This document shows positions 54,649 through 63,397 of a stretch of DNA of 64,000 nt, piece by piece. The notes beneath the pieces were generated by a model. The model had not been told where the DNA came from, ran no database searches, and saw nothing but the letters and a program-made list of their open reading frames with translations. Location of the stretch: assembly GCF_000012725.1 (NCBI RefSeq), contig NC_007406.1:2818001-2882000 (forward strand). The letters are read 5' to 3'. The position numbers and the translations under genes are program-made. The stretch's first letter is position 1, and every line of letters begins with the position of its first letter. Source of the stretch: Nitrobacter winogradskyi Nb-255. Its GTDB lineage: Bacteria > Pseudomonadota > Alphaproteobacteria > Rhizobiales > Xanthobacteraceae.

Positions 54649-56159
54649 CGGTCGCAAGCAACATACCGCGCAAACCGGAGCCGTGCTGCTTCGTCATCTT
54701 CGGCGCCACCGGCGATCTCACCCATCGCCTGATCATTCCGGCGCTTTACAATCTTGCCGAATCCGGCTTGCTGCCGGAGCCGTTTTGCATTGTCGGCGTC
54801 GTCCGCAAGCAGATGTCGGACCAGGATCTCCGGCAGAGCCTGATGGAGGGTTTGAAGAGGCACGCCACGCGGCCCGTCAAAATCGACATCGCCGAAAAGG
54901 TGCTCAACTGCCTGACGTGCATCGAAGCCGATCCCTCCGATCCGTCCTCTTTCGATGCTCTGAACGGGGTGTGTGAAGGACTTGCGACGAAAACGGGGAC
55001 CTGCGGCAACCGCCTGTTCTATCTCGCCGTGCCGCCAACGGCCTTCGCGCCGATCGCGGAGCAACTCGCCCGCGTCGGGCTGCTGCGAGAGACAAGCGGC
55101 ACATGGCGCCGCCTGGTCGTCGAAAAGCCGTTCGGGACCGATCTCGCATCCGCCAGATCGCTCAACGCCAGGCTGCTCAAGTTCGCCAACGAACATCAGA
55201 TCTATCGGATCGACCACTATCTCGGCAAGGAGACCGTCCAGAACATCCTCGTTCTTCGTTTCGCCAACGGCATGTTCGAACCGATCTGGAATCGCAACCA
55301 CATCGACCACATCCAGATCACCGTCGAGGAAAAACTGTCGGTCGGACATCGCGGCAGTTTCTACGACGCCACCGGAGCGCTGAGAGACATGGTGCCGAAC
55401 CACCTGTTCCAATTGCTGTCGCTGGTGACGATGGAGCCGCCGACGCGGTTCGAAGCCCATTCGGTGCGTTCGCAGAAAGCGGAGGTGCTGGCCGCGATCC
55501 AGACGCAGACGCCGGAGGAGGCGCTGAGAAATTCGGTGCGCGGACAATATCACGCCGGGCAGGTCGGCGGCGAGGCGGTCGTCGATTATCGCAGCGCCCC
55601 CAACGTCAAGCCCGACAGCACCACCGAGACCTATGCGGCGCTGAAGCTGACCATCGACAACTGGCGATGGGCCGGCGTTCCGTTCTACCTGCGAACCGGA
55701 AAGGCGCTCGGCCTCAAGCGCACCGAGGTGGCCATCAAGTTCAAGCAGGCGCCGTTCGCGATGTTTCGCTGCACGCCCGTGGACCAGTTGTCGCACAACT
55801 ATCTGGTCATCGGCATCGAACCGGCCGAAGGCATCACCATGCAATTCAACACCAAGGTGCCCGGTCCCTCGATCTCGATCGACGGCGTCGAGATGAAATT
55901 CCGCTACAAGGATTACTTCCACGCCGCGCCGAGCACCGGCTACGAAACCCTGATCTACGATTGCATGACTGGAGACAACATCCTGTTTCAGCGCGCGGAC
56001 GGCGTGGAGGCCGGCTGGCAGGCGGTGCAGCCGTTCCTGGATGCCTGGAAGAAGGCCGGCGCCGACGGGTTGGTCGGCTACGAGGCGGGCAGCGAGGGTC
56101 CGCGTGAAGCCGACGACCTGCTGGCGCGGGACGGCAACCAATGGCGCGAGCTGACATGA
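54645..56159 (+). CDS. zwf: Glucose-6-phosphate 1-dehydrogenase
   Basis: Zwf oxidises glucose 6-phosphate to 6-phosphogluconolactone, the entry to the oxidative pentose phosphate and Entner-Doudoroff routes. The 504-residue protein shows the coenzyme motif [19 protein letters not shown], the EKPFGTD block and the active-site [23 protein letters not shown] overlaps join it to gnd upstream and pgl downstream. It is of normal length with no missing motif. Confidence 0.97.
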   Translation: MTVASNIPRKPEPCCFVIFGATGDLTHRLIIPALYNLAESGLLPEPFCIVGVVRKQMSDQDLRQSLMEGLKRHATRPVKIDIAEKVLNCLTCIEADPSDPSSFDALNGVCEGLATKTGTCGNRLFYLAVPPTAFAPIAEQLARVGLLRETSGTWRRLVVEKPFGTDLASARSLNARLLKFANEHQIYRIDHYLGKETVQNILVLRFANGMFEPIWNRNHIDHIQITVEEKLSVGHRGSFYDATGALRDMVPNHLFQLLSLVTMEPPTRFEAHSVRSQKAEVLAAIQTQTPEEALRNSVRGQYHAGQVGGEAVVDYRSAPNVKPDSTTETYAALKLTIDNWRWAGVPFYLRTGKALGLKRTEVAIKFKQAPFAMFRCTPVDQLSHNYLVIGIEPAEGITMQFNTKVPGPSISIDGVEMKFRYKDYFHAAPSTGYETLIYDCMTGDNILFQRADGVEAGWQAVQPFLDAWKKAGADGLVGYEAGSEGPREADDLLARDGNQWRELT

Positions 56160-56896
56160 CATCCGCTGCACCCGACCGCGGCTTTCAGGTGCTGCCGGAC
56201 GCCGAGGCGATCGCAACCGAAGCCGCTGAACGTATCATCCTTCGGATTACGGAAAATGCGACGCGGCCGGCGATATGCCTGACCGGGGGTTCCGGTCCGA
56301 AAGCGCTATATGCGCTGCTGGGAAGCCCGCGCTATCGTTCGCGCATCGCCTGGGATCGCGTTCACTGGTTCATAGGAGACGAGCGTTTCGTGAGCGCAAG
56401 CGACGAGCGCAACAACATGACGATGGCGAGAGAGATTTTTCTGAACCGTTGCGCCCCGCCGGGCAATATCCATCCGATGCCAACGGACGCATCCGATCCG
56501 GATGCGGCGGCACGGCTTTACGAGCGCGAACTGCAAGCGTTTTACGGAGCGGATCGACTTGATCCAGCCAGGCCGCTTTTCGATCTTGTCCTGATGGGGC
56601 TTGGACCGGACGGGCATACCGCCTCGTTGTTTCCCGGAGATCGAGCGCTCGACGAAACCGAGCGATGGGTTGTCGGCGTGGACCGCGCGCCCGTCGAGCC
56701 TCTCGTGCCCCGTGTCACCCTGACGCTTCCGGCGCTGGCTTCCTCCCGCGAGATGCTGTTTCTTGTCAGTGGTGAAGCCAAGCGCGGCATCCTCTCGAAG
56801 GTCAGGGCGGACGCCGATCTGCCCGGTACGCGCGCTCGCTCCAACGGCATCACGACCTGGTTGACCGATGTCGCGGCCGCAGGATCGACGGCATGA
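56156..56896 (+). CDS. pgl: 6-phosphogluconolactonase
   Basis: The enzyme hydrolyses 6-phosphogluconolactone to 6-phosphogluconate. The 246-residue protein has the glucosamine-isomerase-like fold: ICLTGGSGPKALYALL, VHWFIGDERFV, DLVLMGLGPDGHTASLFPG (active-site Gly-Asp-Gly-His) and ERWVVGVD. ATG at 56156 overlaps the zwf stop and its own stop overlaps gntK, so it lies in the middle of a coupled operon. Confidence 0.95.
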   Translation: MTSAAPDRGFQVLPDAEAIATEAAERIILRITENATRPAICLTGGSGPKALYALLGSPRYRSRIAWDRVHWFIGDERFVSASDERNNMTMAREIFLNRCAPPGNIHPMPTDASDPDAAARLYERELQAFYGADRLDPARPLFDLVLMGLGPDGHTASLFPGDRALDETERWVVGVDRAPVEPLVPRVTLTLPALASSREMLFLVSGEAKRGILSKVRADADLPGTRARSNGITTWLTDVAAAGSTA

Positions 56897-57411
56897 ATGC
56901 GGGCGGAGGCGCCGCCTTTCGCGCGCTGATCGTCATGGGTGTGTCGGGATCGGGTAAAAGCGTCATCGCGGACGCGCTGGGCCGGCGGCTGGGATGGATC
57001 GTCGAGGACGCCGACCGCTTTCATGCAAAAAACAGTATCGATAAAATGCGCGACGGCATTGCGTTGACCGATGACGACAGGCGGCCGTGGCTGCGCGCCG
57101 TCGCCGCCGAGATCGGCCGCAGGCGCGCAGACGGCACGAGCGTGATCATGGCCTGCTCCGCGCTCAAGCGCGCCTATCGCGATATTCTCGTGCAGGGCAG
57201 CAGCGACACCCGCATCATCTACCTGCGCGGCGACAAGGACCTGATCGCGAGCCGTCTCAAGACGAGAAGCGAGCATTTCATGCCGCAGGGACTGCTCGCG
57301 AGCCAGTTCGCGACACTGGAGGAGCCGACCGAGGATGAGCGGCCCATCGTCGTCGACATCGACGCGACCATAAAAGACATCACTGAACGCATCATCATCG
57401 CGCTCGATTAG
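56893..57411 (+). CDS. gntK: Gluconokinase
   Basis: GntK phosphorylates gluconate to 6-phosphogluconate, feeding the same pool as zwf-pgl. The 172-residue P-loop protein has Walker A GVSGSGKSVIADAL, the DADRFH-like substrate motif EDADRFHAKNSIDKM, SALKRAYRD, and FMPQGLLASQFATLEEP. ATGA overlaps pgl. The TAG stop (57409-57411) is the first triplet of the composite repeat that separates it from the convergent GH15 gene. Confidence 0.95.
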   Translation: MNAGGGAAFRALIVMGVSGSGKSVIADALGRRLGWIVEDADRFHAKNSIDKMRDGIALTDDDRRPWLRAVAAEIGRRRADGTSVIMACSALKRAYRDILVQGSSDTRIIYLRGDKDLIASRLKTRSEHFMPQGLLASQFATLEEPTEDERPIVVDIDATIKDITERIIIALD

Positions 57412-57636
57412 AGCATGATCCCGCCCCGAAGGGCCGCGCCAGCGCAAAGTGGGTACCGGTTTTCGGAAAAGATCATGCTCAAAACAAAAAGATAAGCGAC
57501 GGGTCTGATTCAACGCAGTTGAAACAGACCCTATAGCGCTTTCGAGCAAAGTGGACGCCGGTTCGCGTCAAGAAAGCGCGTCAAAACAAAATCATAGAGC
57601 CCCGCTTCTGATTCTATCAGAAGCGGAAAGGCTCTA
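57409..57636. repeat. Composite family B + family A repeat spanning two convergent stop codons
   Basis: The 228 bp consist of a family B unit (TAGAGCATGATCCCGCCCCG to AAAAGATCATGCTC), a second hairpin (GGGTCTGATTCAAC / GTTGAAACAGACCC), a family A core (TATAGCGCTTTCGAGCAAAG) and its arm (GCTTCTGATTCTATCAGAAG, ending GGCTCTA). The first triplet is the gntK stop and the last is the GH15 stop on the other strand. Confidence 0.88.
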
Positions 57637-59427
57637 AGCCTTCGCCCGCTGCATCGCCGGCTTGCGGGCGGCGTTGAGATTGTGGATGGTGTTGACCAGC
57701 GCAATATGGGTCAACGCCTGCGGGAAATTTCCGGTCATGCGACGGGCGACCGTATCGTACTCTTCCGACAGCAGGCCAAGATCGTTCGCTACCCCCGCAA
57801 CCCGCTTCAGCAGCACCTCGGCGCGCTCGATATCGCCGCGCAGCACATAAGCGTCGGCGAGCCATAGCGTACAGGCCAGAAAAGCTCCCTCGATCGGCGG
57901 CTGCTCGTCCGTCACCGCGCGCGGATCGTGCCTGAGCACGAATCCGTCCGGCATCAGGTGCTGCTCCACCGCCGCCAGCATTCCCGCGACACGGGGATCG
58001 GAAGCCGGCAGAAAGCCGACCGATGGAATAAGAAGCGTGCTGGCATCAAGCAGCTTCGAGCCGTAGGATTCGACGAAAGTGTTTTGTTCGCGATCAAAAC
58101 CCTTTTCGCAGACGTCGCGATGAATCATCTCCCGCAGTTCACGCCAGCGCTCGACCGGCCCGTGAAAGCCGAAATGCTCCACGCTCTTGACGCCGCGGTC
58201 GAACGCCACCCAGGCCAGCACCTTCGAGGAGACGTAGTGCTTGCCAGGTCCCCTCAACTCCCAGATGCCGGAATCCGTTTCATTCCAGATCCGGCCGAGA
58301 TGCTCGAGCAACTGGCATTCCAGATCCCAGGTCGGCTCACGCAATTTGAGGTTCGCCTCCCTCGACTGGTGGAACGCGTCCATCAACTCGCCGAAGACAT
58401 CAAGCTGCAACTGGGCATAGGCCGCGTTTCCGATCCTGACCGGCCGCGCGCCCTCATAGCCGGGCAGCCAGTCGGCTTCCCATTCCGTCAGGCGACGTTG
58501 CCCGAGGATGCCGTACATGATCTGCATGTCTGCGGGCGAGCCGGCGACCGATCTCAGCAGCCAGTCGTGCCAGTCCGAAGCTTCGTCGTGATAGCCGCTG
58601 TTCATCAGCGCGAGCAGCGTGAAGGTCGCGTCGCGCAGCCAGCAGAACCGGTAGTCCCAGTTGCGCGCGCCGCCGAGCTTTTCGGGAAGCGAGGTTGTGG
58701 GCGCCGCGACGATGCCGCCGGAGGGCGCATAGATCATGGCTTTCAGGGCAACCAGGGAGCGCATCGCAAGATCACGATACGGACCGTCATAGTCGAACTT
58801 TCCGCACCAGTCGCGCCAGAACGCCTCCGTGTCGCGCAGTGCCGCCGCGGGATCGATCGGGGCTGGAACGGCCAGATGCGATGCGCTGTAGGCCATCACG
58901 AACGGGATCGTCTGCCCTGCGCTGACCTCGAAGTCGGCGACGGTGGTCATGTTCTCGCCGCGCGTCTCGACCGGCGTGCGCAGCACCAGCATGTCCGGCC
59001 CGCAGATGGCGAGCAGCGCCCGATCCTCGGTACGGCGGACCCATGGCACGTCTTTTCCGAAACCGAACCGGATCACCAAATCCATGTGCATCCTCACGCG
59101 ACCGCGGTCCCCCCGGACGAGGCGGACGATATCGGTCGCCGTGTCGCGTGGCGGCATGAAGTCGATCAAAGTGACCGCGCCGCCGGCCGTCTCAAAGCGG
59201 GTTTCGAGGATAAGGCCATCTCCGCGATAGCCATGGCTCGAATGCTCGATCTTTTCCGAAGGAGCGATCCGCCAATGGCCATTGCGCTCATCGCCCAGAA
59301 GGGCGGAAAAACAGGCATCGGAATCGAAGCATGGCCAGCAAAGCCAGTCGATCGATCCCGTCCGGTCGACGAGCGCGACGGTCTCGCCGTCGCCGATGAT
59401 TCCGTAGTCTTCGATTCTGCTTGGCAA
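57634..59427 (-). CDS. Glycoside hydrolase family 15 protein
   Basis: The protein has the GH15 (glucoamylase/trehalase-like) layout: N-terminal beta-sandwich (SRIEDYGIIGDGETVALVDR, GSIDWLCWPCFDSDACFSAL), then an (alpha/alpha)6 barrel with GGARNWDYRFCWLRDATFTL and a C-terminal EGAFLACTLWLADAYV with catalytic Glu. The substrate could be trehalose, isomaltose or glucan. The family start is best matched by a TTG at 59427 (597 residues). ATGs at 59505 and 59523 would add 26-32 residues. The stop lies in a repeat end. The pentose phosphate operon is convergent. Confidence 0.9.
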   Translation of the reverse strand: MPSRIEDYGIIGDGETVALVDRTGSIDWLCWPCFDSDACFSALLGDERNGHWRIAPSEKIEHSSHGYRGDGLILETRFETAGGAVTLIDFMPPRDTATDIVRLVRGDRGRVRMHMDLVIRFGFGKDVPWVRRTEDRALLAICGPDMLVLRTPVETRGENMTTVADFEVSAGQTIPFVMAYSASHLAVPAPIDPAAALRDTEAFWRDWCGKFDYDGPYRDLAMRSLVALKAMIYAPSGGIVAAPTTSLPEKLGGARNWDYRFCWLRDATFTLLALMNSGYHDEASDWHDWLLRSVAGSPADMQIMYGILGQRRLTEWEADWLPGYEGARPVRIGNAAYAQLQLDVFGELMDAFHQSREANLKLREPTWDLECQLLEHLGRIWNETDSGIWELRGPGKHYVSSKVLAWVAFDRGVKSVEHFGFHGPVERWRELREMIHRDVCEKGFDREQNTFVESYGSKLLDASTLLIPSVGFLPASDPRVAGMLAAVEQHLMPDGFVLRHDPRAVTDEQPPIEGAFLACTLWLADAYVLRGDIERAEVLLKRVAGVANDLGLLSEEYDTVARRMTGNFPQALTHIALVNTIHNLNAARKPAMQRAKA

Positions 59428-59576
59428 TTTGGCAGATCTCGGCGGGTAAAGCTGAAAACAGGACGCGAGCCGAAACAGGATGACGAAACGGTCAGTATTA
59501 TTCATCGGCGAGCGGTTGGCCATCCCGTCCGGTGAGTTTTCGGAAGAACAACCTCTTGCGAGTGGAGAACGATGTT

Positions 59577-59685
59577 CTAGAGCATTTTCCGGCGAAGTGG
59601 ATACCGGTTCGCCGCAAGAAAATGCGACCAGACAACTATTTCTAGAGCATTTTCCGATTCAACTTGATCGGATCACATACTCTAG
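59577..59685. repeat. Two repeat units ending at the stop of the GGDEF-EAL gene
   Basis: The first unit runs CTAGAGCATTTTCCGGCGAA to AAAATGCGACCAGAC. The second runs from CTAGAGCATTTTCCGATTCA to ATACTCTAG, with inverted ends CTAGAG / CTCTAG. The terminal CTCTAG holds the minus-strand TAG stop of the signalling gene (59682-59684). Confidence 0.75.
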
Positions 59686-61658
59686 GGGCTGTAGCCGGTG
59701 GCGCGGGAATAAGTCAGCCGGTTCTCCTGCAGCGGACGGCCAATCGAACTCGTGCTTCGTTTGCTCACCGCGCGCTTGTCCGATTCGAGATCTTCGAGAA
59801 AGACGGGCTCCGAGAAATAGAAACCCTGCGCATACTTGATCCGCGTCGCTGCCTGCAAATAAGCGAGTTCCTCGAACTTCTCGACGCCCTCCGCGATCAC
59901 CGTCATTCCCAATGCATCACCGAGAGATTCAATGGCCTTCAAAATACCCTGGCTGCGCGGGCGCTTGTGAATATCGACGATGAATGACCGGTCGATCTTG
60001 ATTTCGTCAGCGGTGATATCGGCCAGAGCCGAGAGCGAGGAATATCCGATACCGAAGTCATCGATGGAGATCCCGACGCCCAAGCTTCGCAGGACGGGCA
60101 GAATTTCCGTCTGGAAACGGGTTTTCGCCACGAACGCATCTTCCGTGACCTCGACGACGAATCGCGCCGGGCAGCCGGTTTTCTCCAGCGCGCGCGCGAA
60201 GGATGTCATGAAGGCCACGTTTCCCGCCTGCTTGGCGGCGACGTTGATGCTGATGCTGACGCCCGCGCCGAACCTTTCGTCGATGAGGTCGATGGACCTC
60301 ATGATCTCGGCCAGAACCAGATGCGTCAACTCGTCGATCAGGCCGAGCTCAATCGCGAGATCGACGAACGTTCCCGGCGCCTGGATGACGCCGTCATCAT
60401 TGCGCAATCGAACCAGCGCCTCGATGCCCCTGACCTGCTGGGTTCTGATGTCGACCTTGGGCTGGAACGCGCAATAGAACCGCTTGTCGAGAATCGCAAG
60501 CCGCAGCGACTGCTCGATCTCCATCCGCGTCAGCGCCTCGCGCTGCATTCCGGAATCGAAGATGACGGCGCCGCCCTTTTTTTCGTTCTTGATGTGATAC
60601 ATGGCGGTATCGGCGTTCTGGCGCAGAACCTCGTAGCTGTCGCCGTGATCCGGATAAATGCTCACCCCGATCGATGCGGAGGCGAACAGCTCCGATCCCT
60701 CGATGAAGAACGGCGCCTTGAGGCGCTGCAGCAAAAATCCAATATAGTCGGCGAGTTCGGCGTCGCTTTGGACCGGATTGAGCAGAAGCAGAAACTCGTC
60801 GCCGCTGATCCGAGACAGCATATCGGTGCCGCGAAGGCCGAAACTCAGGCGCCTCGCAACCTCGATCAGAAGCTCGTCGCCGGATGCATGGCCGTAATAG
60901 TCGTTGATGTGCTTGAAATTGTCGATGTCAAGGAAAGCAACCGCAAACCTGACGGGTTGTTCTCCCTCACGGATGAGGCTGTTGGCGTGCTGCTCGATGA
61001 CGCGCCGGGTCGGAAGACCCGTCAGATCGTCAAAGTAGGCACAACGAAAAAGCTCCTCCTCGACAGCCTTCTGACCGCTGATATCGACCGAGCTCGACAG
61101 CATGAGATTCCTGTCCGAAATCCGGACAGGCTCATGCGTGGTCAGATAGGTCTTTGTCGTATGATCCGTCCGAATGAGTTCCTCGGATATCCGGATCCGC
61201 CCCGATTGCAGCACCCCGCGCGCGAGATTGACGCGATCGTTCAACTCTTTTGAGGGGAGCAGCGCGCCTGATCCGGTTCCGACGATAGCGCCCGCGGGCA
61301 CGTTGAACTGGGCCGCGGCGGCCGCATTCACGAACACGAAATGTCCCTGCTCGTCCTGAACCGTCACGGCTGTCGGAAGTAATCTGACCACCTCGGCGAG
61401 GAAATTCACCCGCGAGGGGTCGCCCGCTTCGACACCACAGTCATTCGGGCCGGTCCCGGACTCATCGGGAGGTGTCGGTCCGCTCCCACCAGCGATAACG
61501 GAAAACTCACTTCGCTCGGGCGCGCCGGACATGGACTTCCCAACCTTCATCGCGTCTGAAAGGGGAAATTTCCGGACTTTCAGGCTCTTGCTGGCAGCAA
61601 CGGCGGTCGCGGTCACATACGGCACCACCTTCTGCCTTCCCAAGAGATAACCAGGCAC
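59682..61658 (-). CDS. PAS-GGDEF-EAL cyclic-di-GMP signalling protein
   Basis: The 658-residue protein has a PAS domain (about 80-205; LLPTAVTVQDEQGHFVFVNA), a GGDEF domain (about 210-375; DDLTGLPTRRVIEQ, FLDIDNFKHINDYYGH) and an EAL domain (about 385-635). The GGDEF site reads SGDEF, a variant that may still be active. The EAL domain has EALVRL, DDFGIGYSSL and IAEGVE, so c-di-GMP hydrolysis is likely. No transmembrane helix is visible, so it should be cytoplasmic. The start is uncertain; an ATG at about 61550 (MKVGKSMS) is possible. The last residues and stop fall in a repeat. Confidence 0.9.
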   Translation of the reverse strand: MPGYLLGRQKVVPYVTATAVAASKSLKVRKFPLSDAMKVGKSMSGAPERSEFSVIAGGSGPTPPDESGTGPNDCGVEAGDPSRVNFLAEVVRLLPTAVTVQDEQGHFVFVNAAAAAQFNVPAGAIVGTGSGALLPSKELNDRVNLARGVLQSGRIRISEELIRTDHTTKTYLTTHEPVRISDRNLMLSSSVDISGQKAVEEELFRCAYFDDLTGLPTRRVIEQHANSLIREGEQPVRFAVAFLDIDNFKHINDYYGHASGDELLIEVARRLSFGLRGTDMLSRISGDEFLLLLNPVQSDAELADYIGFLLQRLKAPFFIEGSELFASASIGVSIYPDHGDSYEVLRQNADTAMYHIKNEKKGGAVIFDSGMQREALTRMEIEQSLRLAILDKRFYCAFQPKVDIRTQQVRGIEALVRLRNDDGVIQAPGTFVDLAIELGLIDELTHLVLAEIMRSIDLIDERFGAGVSISINVAAKQAGNVAFMTSFARALEKTGCPARFVVEVTEDAFVAKTRFQTEILPVLRSLGVGISIDDFGIGYSSLSALADITADEIKIDRSFIVDIHKRPRSQGILKAIESLGDALGMTVIAEGVEKFEELAYLQAATRIKYAQGFYFSEPVFLEDLESDKRAVSKRSTSSIGRPLQENRLTYSRATGYSP

Positions 61659-61892
61659 GTTGTAGGTTTAGTTAAATCCGACGCATAAACATGGCCGCAC
61701 TTTCCACATCAAATGCAAAGCCACTCAAATCAGACCGGATCATCATTACAAGTAAGTGAACGGATTACCGACCAGCCCGGCAATGACCAGACGAGCAGAA
61801 TATCAGAGTACCACAGGCTGAAGATTCGGGCCGTTGACCGCATCCAGCCGCTTGAAGCGGATGCCCGATCCATGTTCCGTCCGATCTCGCGT

Positions 61893-61996
61893 CCTGGAGC
61901 GTTTCAAGCGAAGCGGTCACCGGTCGCGTGAGGAAAACGCGTCAAATCAAAATCATGGAGCCGCGTCTGATGCTACCAAAAGCGGAAAGACTCAAG
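61893..61996 (-). repeat. Family A repeat
   Basis: CTGGAGCGTTTCAAGCGAAG to GTGAGGAAAACGCGTCAAAT, followed by the arm TGGAGCCGCGTCTGATGCTA and AAAAGCGGAAAGACTC. The copy is diverged and in the same orientation as the core at 57542. Confidence 0.75.
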
Positions 61997-62001
61997 AAAT
62001 C

Positions 62002-62034
62002 GTGACGTGGAACGCCGAGGACGCTCCACGTCAC
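62002..62034 (-). terminator. Hairpin downstream of nirK
   Basis: GTGACGTGGA and TCCACGTCAC form a perfect 10-bp stem with a 13-base loop, ten bases after the nirK stop. On the minus strand GATTTCTTGAG follows. It is a probable terminator, although the T-run is weak. Confidence 0.65.
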
Positions 62035-62043
62035 AGTCTGCCG

Positions 62044-62994
62044 TCAGCGGACGAGAATCTTATCACCACGCCCCATCGAGGGATCAGCCTTGTCACTGAT
62101 CATGAGAATCGCGATGCCGCCGGTCAGCGCGGCGCGCATGGAATGATTCACCAGCGCATAGGCGCCTTCCTTCGGTGAGATGAGGTCGAAGGTCGCTGCG
62201 TCGCCCGGCGCCAGGGTATAGTTCTGCATCCCGACCATCACGTTCTTCGGATTGCCCGAGGGATAGATCCTGTCCCAGATGCCGGCGATCGGATGAAATC
62301 CGGAAAACTCGTTGGGGCCGGCATTGACCATATAGATGCGCACGCGCTCGCCGGGCTTGGCCTCGAGTGTCTGCGTGGCATGTTCATCATGCACGGGGTC
62401 ATACTGGAATGGCACGGCGTTGAAGGCGTTACGCTTCCACTTGTTCGCCATCATGCTGTCTACGTCTTCGGGATTCTCGAAGATCTGATGCTCGATCAGG
62501 ACATACTCACGGTCCGCCTTGGGCATCGCGTTGGGGTCTTTCGGATCGATGATGACCACGCCGAACATGCCGCGGGCGATGTGCTGGATCATCGGATCTG
62601 ACCCGCAGTGATAGAAGAACACGCCAGGGTGTTCCGGAACGTAGGAGAAGGTCTTGGTCTCGCCGGGCTTGATCGACGCAAAATCCGTCAGAACATCCGA
62701 GCGCGCGGAGTGCATGTCGATCGAATGCGATTTCTTGTTCGCGGCATCGTTCTTCAAGGTGAACTCGATGGTGTCTCCTTCCGTCGCCCGGATTATCGGA
62801 CCTGGGACCTGACCGTTGAAGGTCCAGGCAGCGACGGTGTTGCCCTGATTATCGAGCGGGACCGTCACTTCCTTGGCGACCAGTTCGATCTTGACGGTCT
62901 TGGCCTGGGCCGCGGTGATCGCGGCGCCGGCAAGCATCATGACGGCCGCCACGCTCCCCGCGATGACGCCATTCCTCAAACGTACAGTGGTCAT
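62044..62994 (-). CDS. nirK: Copper-containing nitrite reductase
   Basis: NirK reduces nitrite to nitric oxide in the periplasm. The 316-residue protein has a signal peptide (cleavage after AQA, about residue 31) and two cupredoxin domains. Type 1 copper ligands are H90, C130, H138 and M143; type 2 ligands are H95, H129 and a C-terminal His in LVNHSMRA; catalytic D93 and a His in FSGFHPIAG are present. The cysteine-histidine spacing is that of the short class II type. ATG 62994 follows GGGGAGAAAG. It is third in an operon after two c-type cytochromes, which may deliver its electrons. Confidence 0.95.
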   Translation of the reverse strand: MTTVRLRNGVIAGSVAAVMMLAGAAITAAQAKTVKIELVAKEVTVPLDNQGNTVAAWTFNGQVPGPIIRATEGDTIEFTLKNDAANKKSHSIDMHSARSDVLTDFASIKPGETKTFSYVPEHPGVFFYHCGSDPMIQHIARGMFGVVIIDPKDPNAMPKADREYVLIEHQIFENPEDVDSMMANKWKRNAFNAVPFQYDPVHDEHATQTLEAKPGERVRIYMVNAGPNEFSGFHPIAGIWDRIYPSGNPKNVMVGMQNYTLAPGDAATFDLISPKEGAYALVNHSMRAALTGGIAILMISDKADPSMGRGDKILVR

Positions 62995-63040
62995 TGAAAT
63001 CTTTCTCCCCTTCATGGCCTGGTATGATTCCTCGTTGAGT

Positions 63041-63397
63041 TCACTTGCCGCATTTGCAGACCTGCCGCAGATATTTGACGAGGCCCTTGATCTGATCCTC
63101 GGACAGGACGTGACCCCAGGTCGGCATCAGCACCGACTTGTTGACGGCAAGCCCGCCTTCCTTGATGGCCTTGAACAGTTCGTCATCCGGCGTGTCGCCC
63201 ATGCTTTTCGCATCGGTATGATCGCGCGGCTTCACGGAAAGGGCGGGCACGTTGACGCCGGTGCCGTTGCGCTGGAGGCCGTGACACTGCACGCAATAGA
63301 CCTCATAGACCTGCTCGATCGACTGATCGGCCCGGCTTGTCGATGGCGCGAGCAGCAGGGCCAGACCAGCGAAAACCGCGAACATTTGCGTTTTCAT
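63041..63397 (-). CDS. Monoheme c-type cytochrome
   Basis: The 118-residue protein has a signal peptide (MKTQMFAVFAGLALLLAPST, then SRA-D), one heme motif CVQCH in YEVYCVQCHGLQRNGTG, and a likely Met axial ligand in NKSVLMPTWGHVLSEDQI. It resembles cytochrome c of the NirM/cytochrome c551-552 size class. ATG 63397 overlaps the stop of the upstream cytochrome by one base and follows GGAGACAAGTG. nirK starts 46 bases downstream. It is a candidate electron donor to NirK. Confidence 0.9.
   Translation of the reverse strand: MKTQMFAVFAGLALLLAPSTSRADQSIEQVYEVYCVQCHGLQRNGTGVNVPALSVKPRDHTDAKSMGDTPDDELFKAIKEGGLAVNKSVLMPTWGHVLSEDQIKGLVKYLRQVCKCGK

Larger units (their letters stand above)
61659..62043. 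other. Intergenic region between the GGDEF-EAL gene and nirK
   Basis: No gene is visible. The region should hold the promoter of the signalling gene (minus strand) at its left end, then a family A repeat (61893-61996) and the nirK terminator (62002-62034). Confidence 0.6.
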
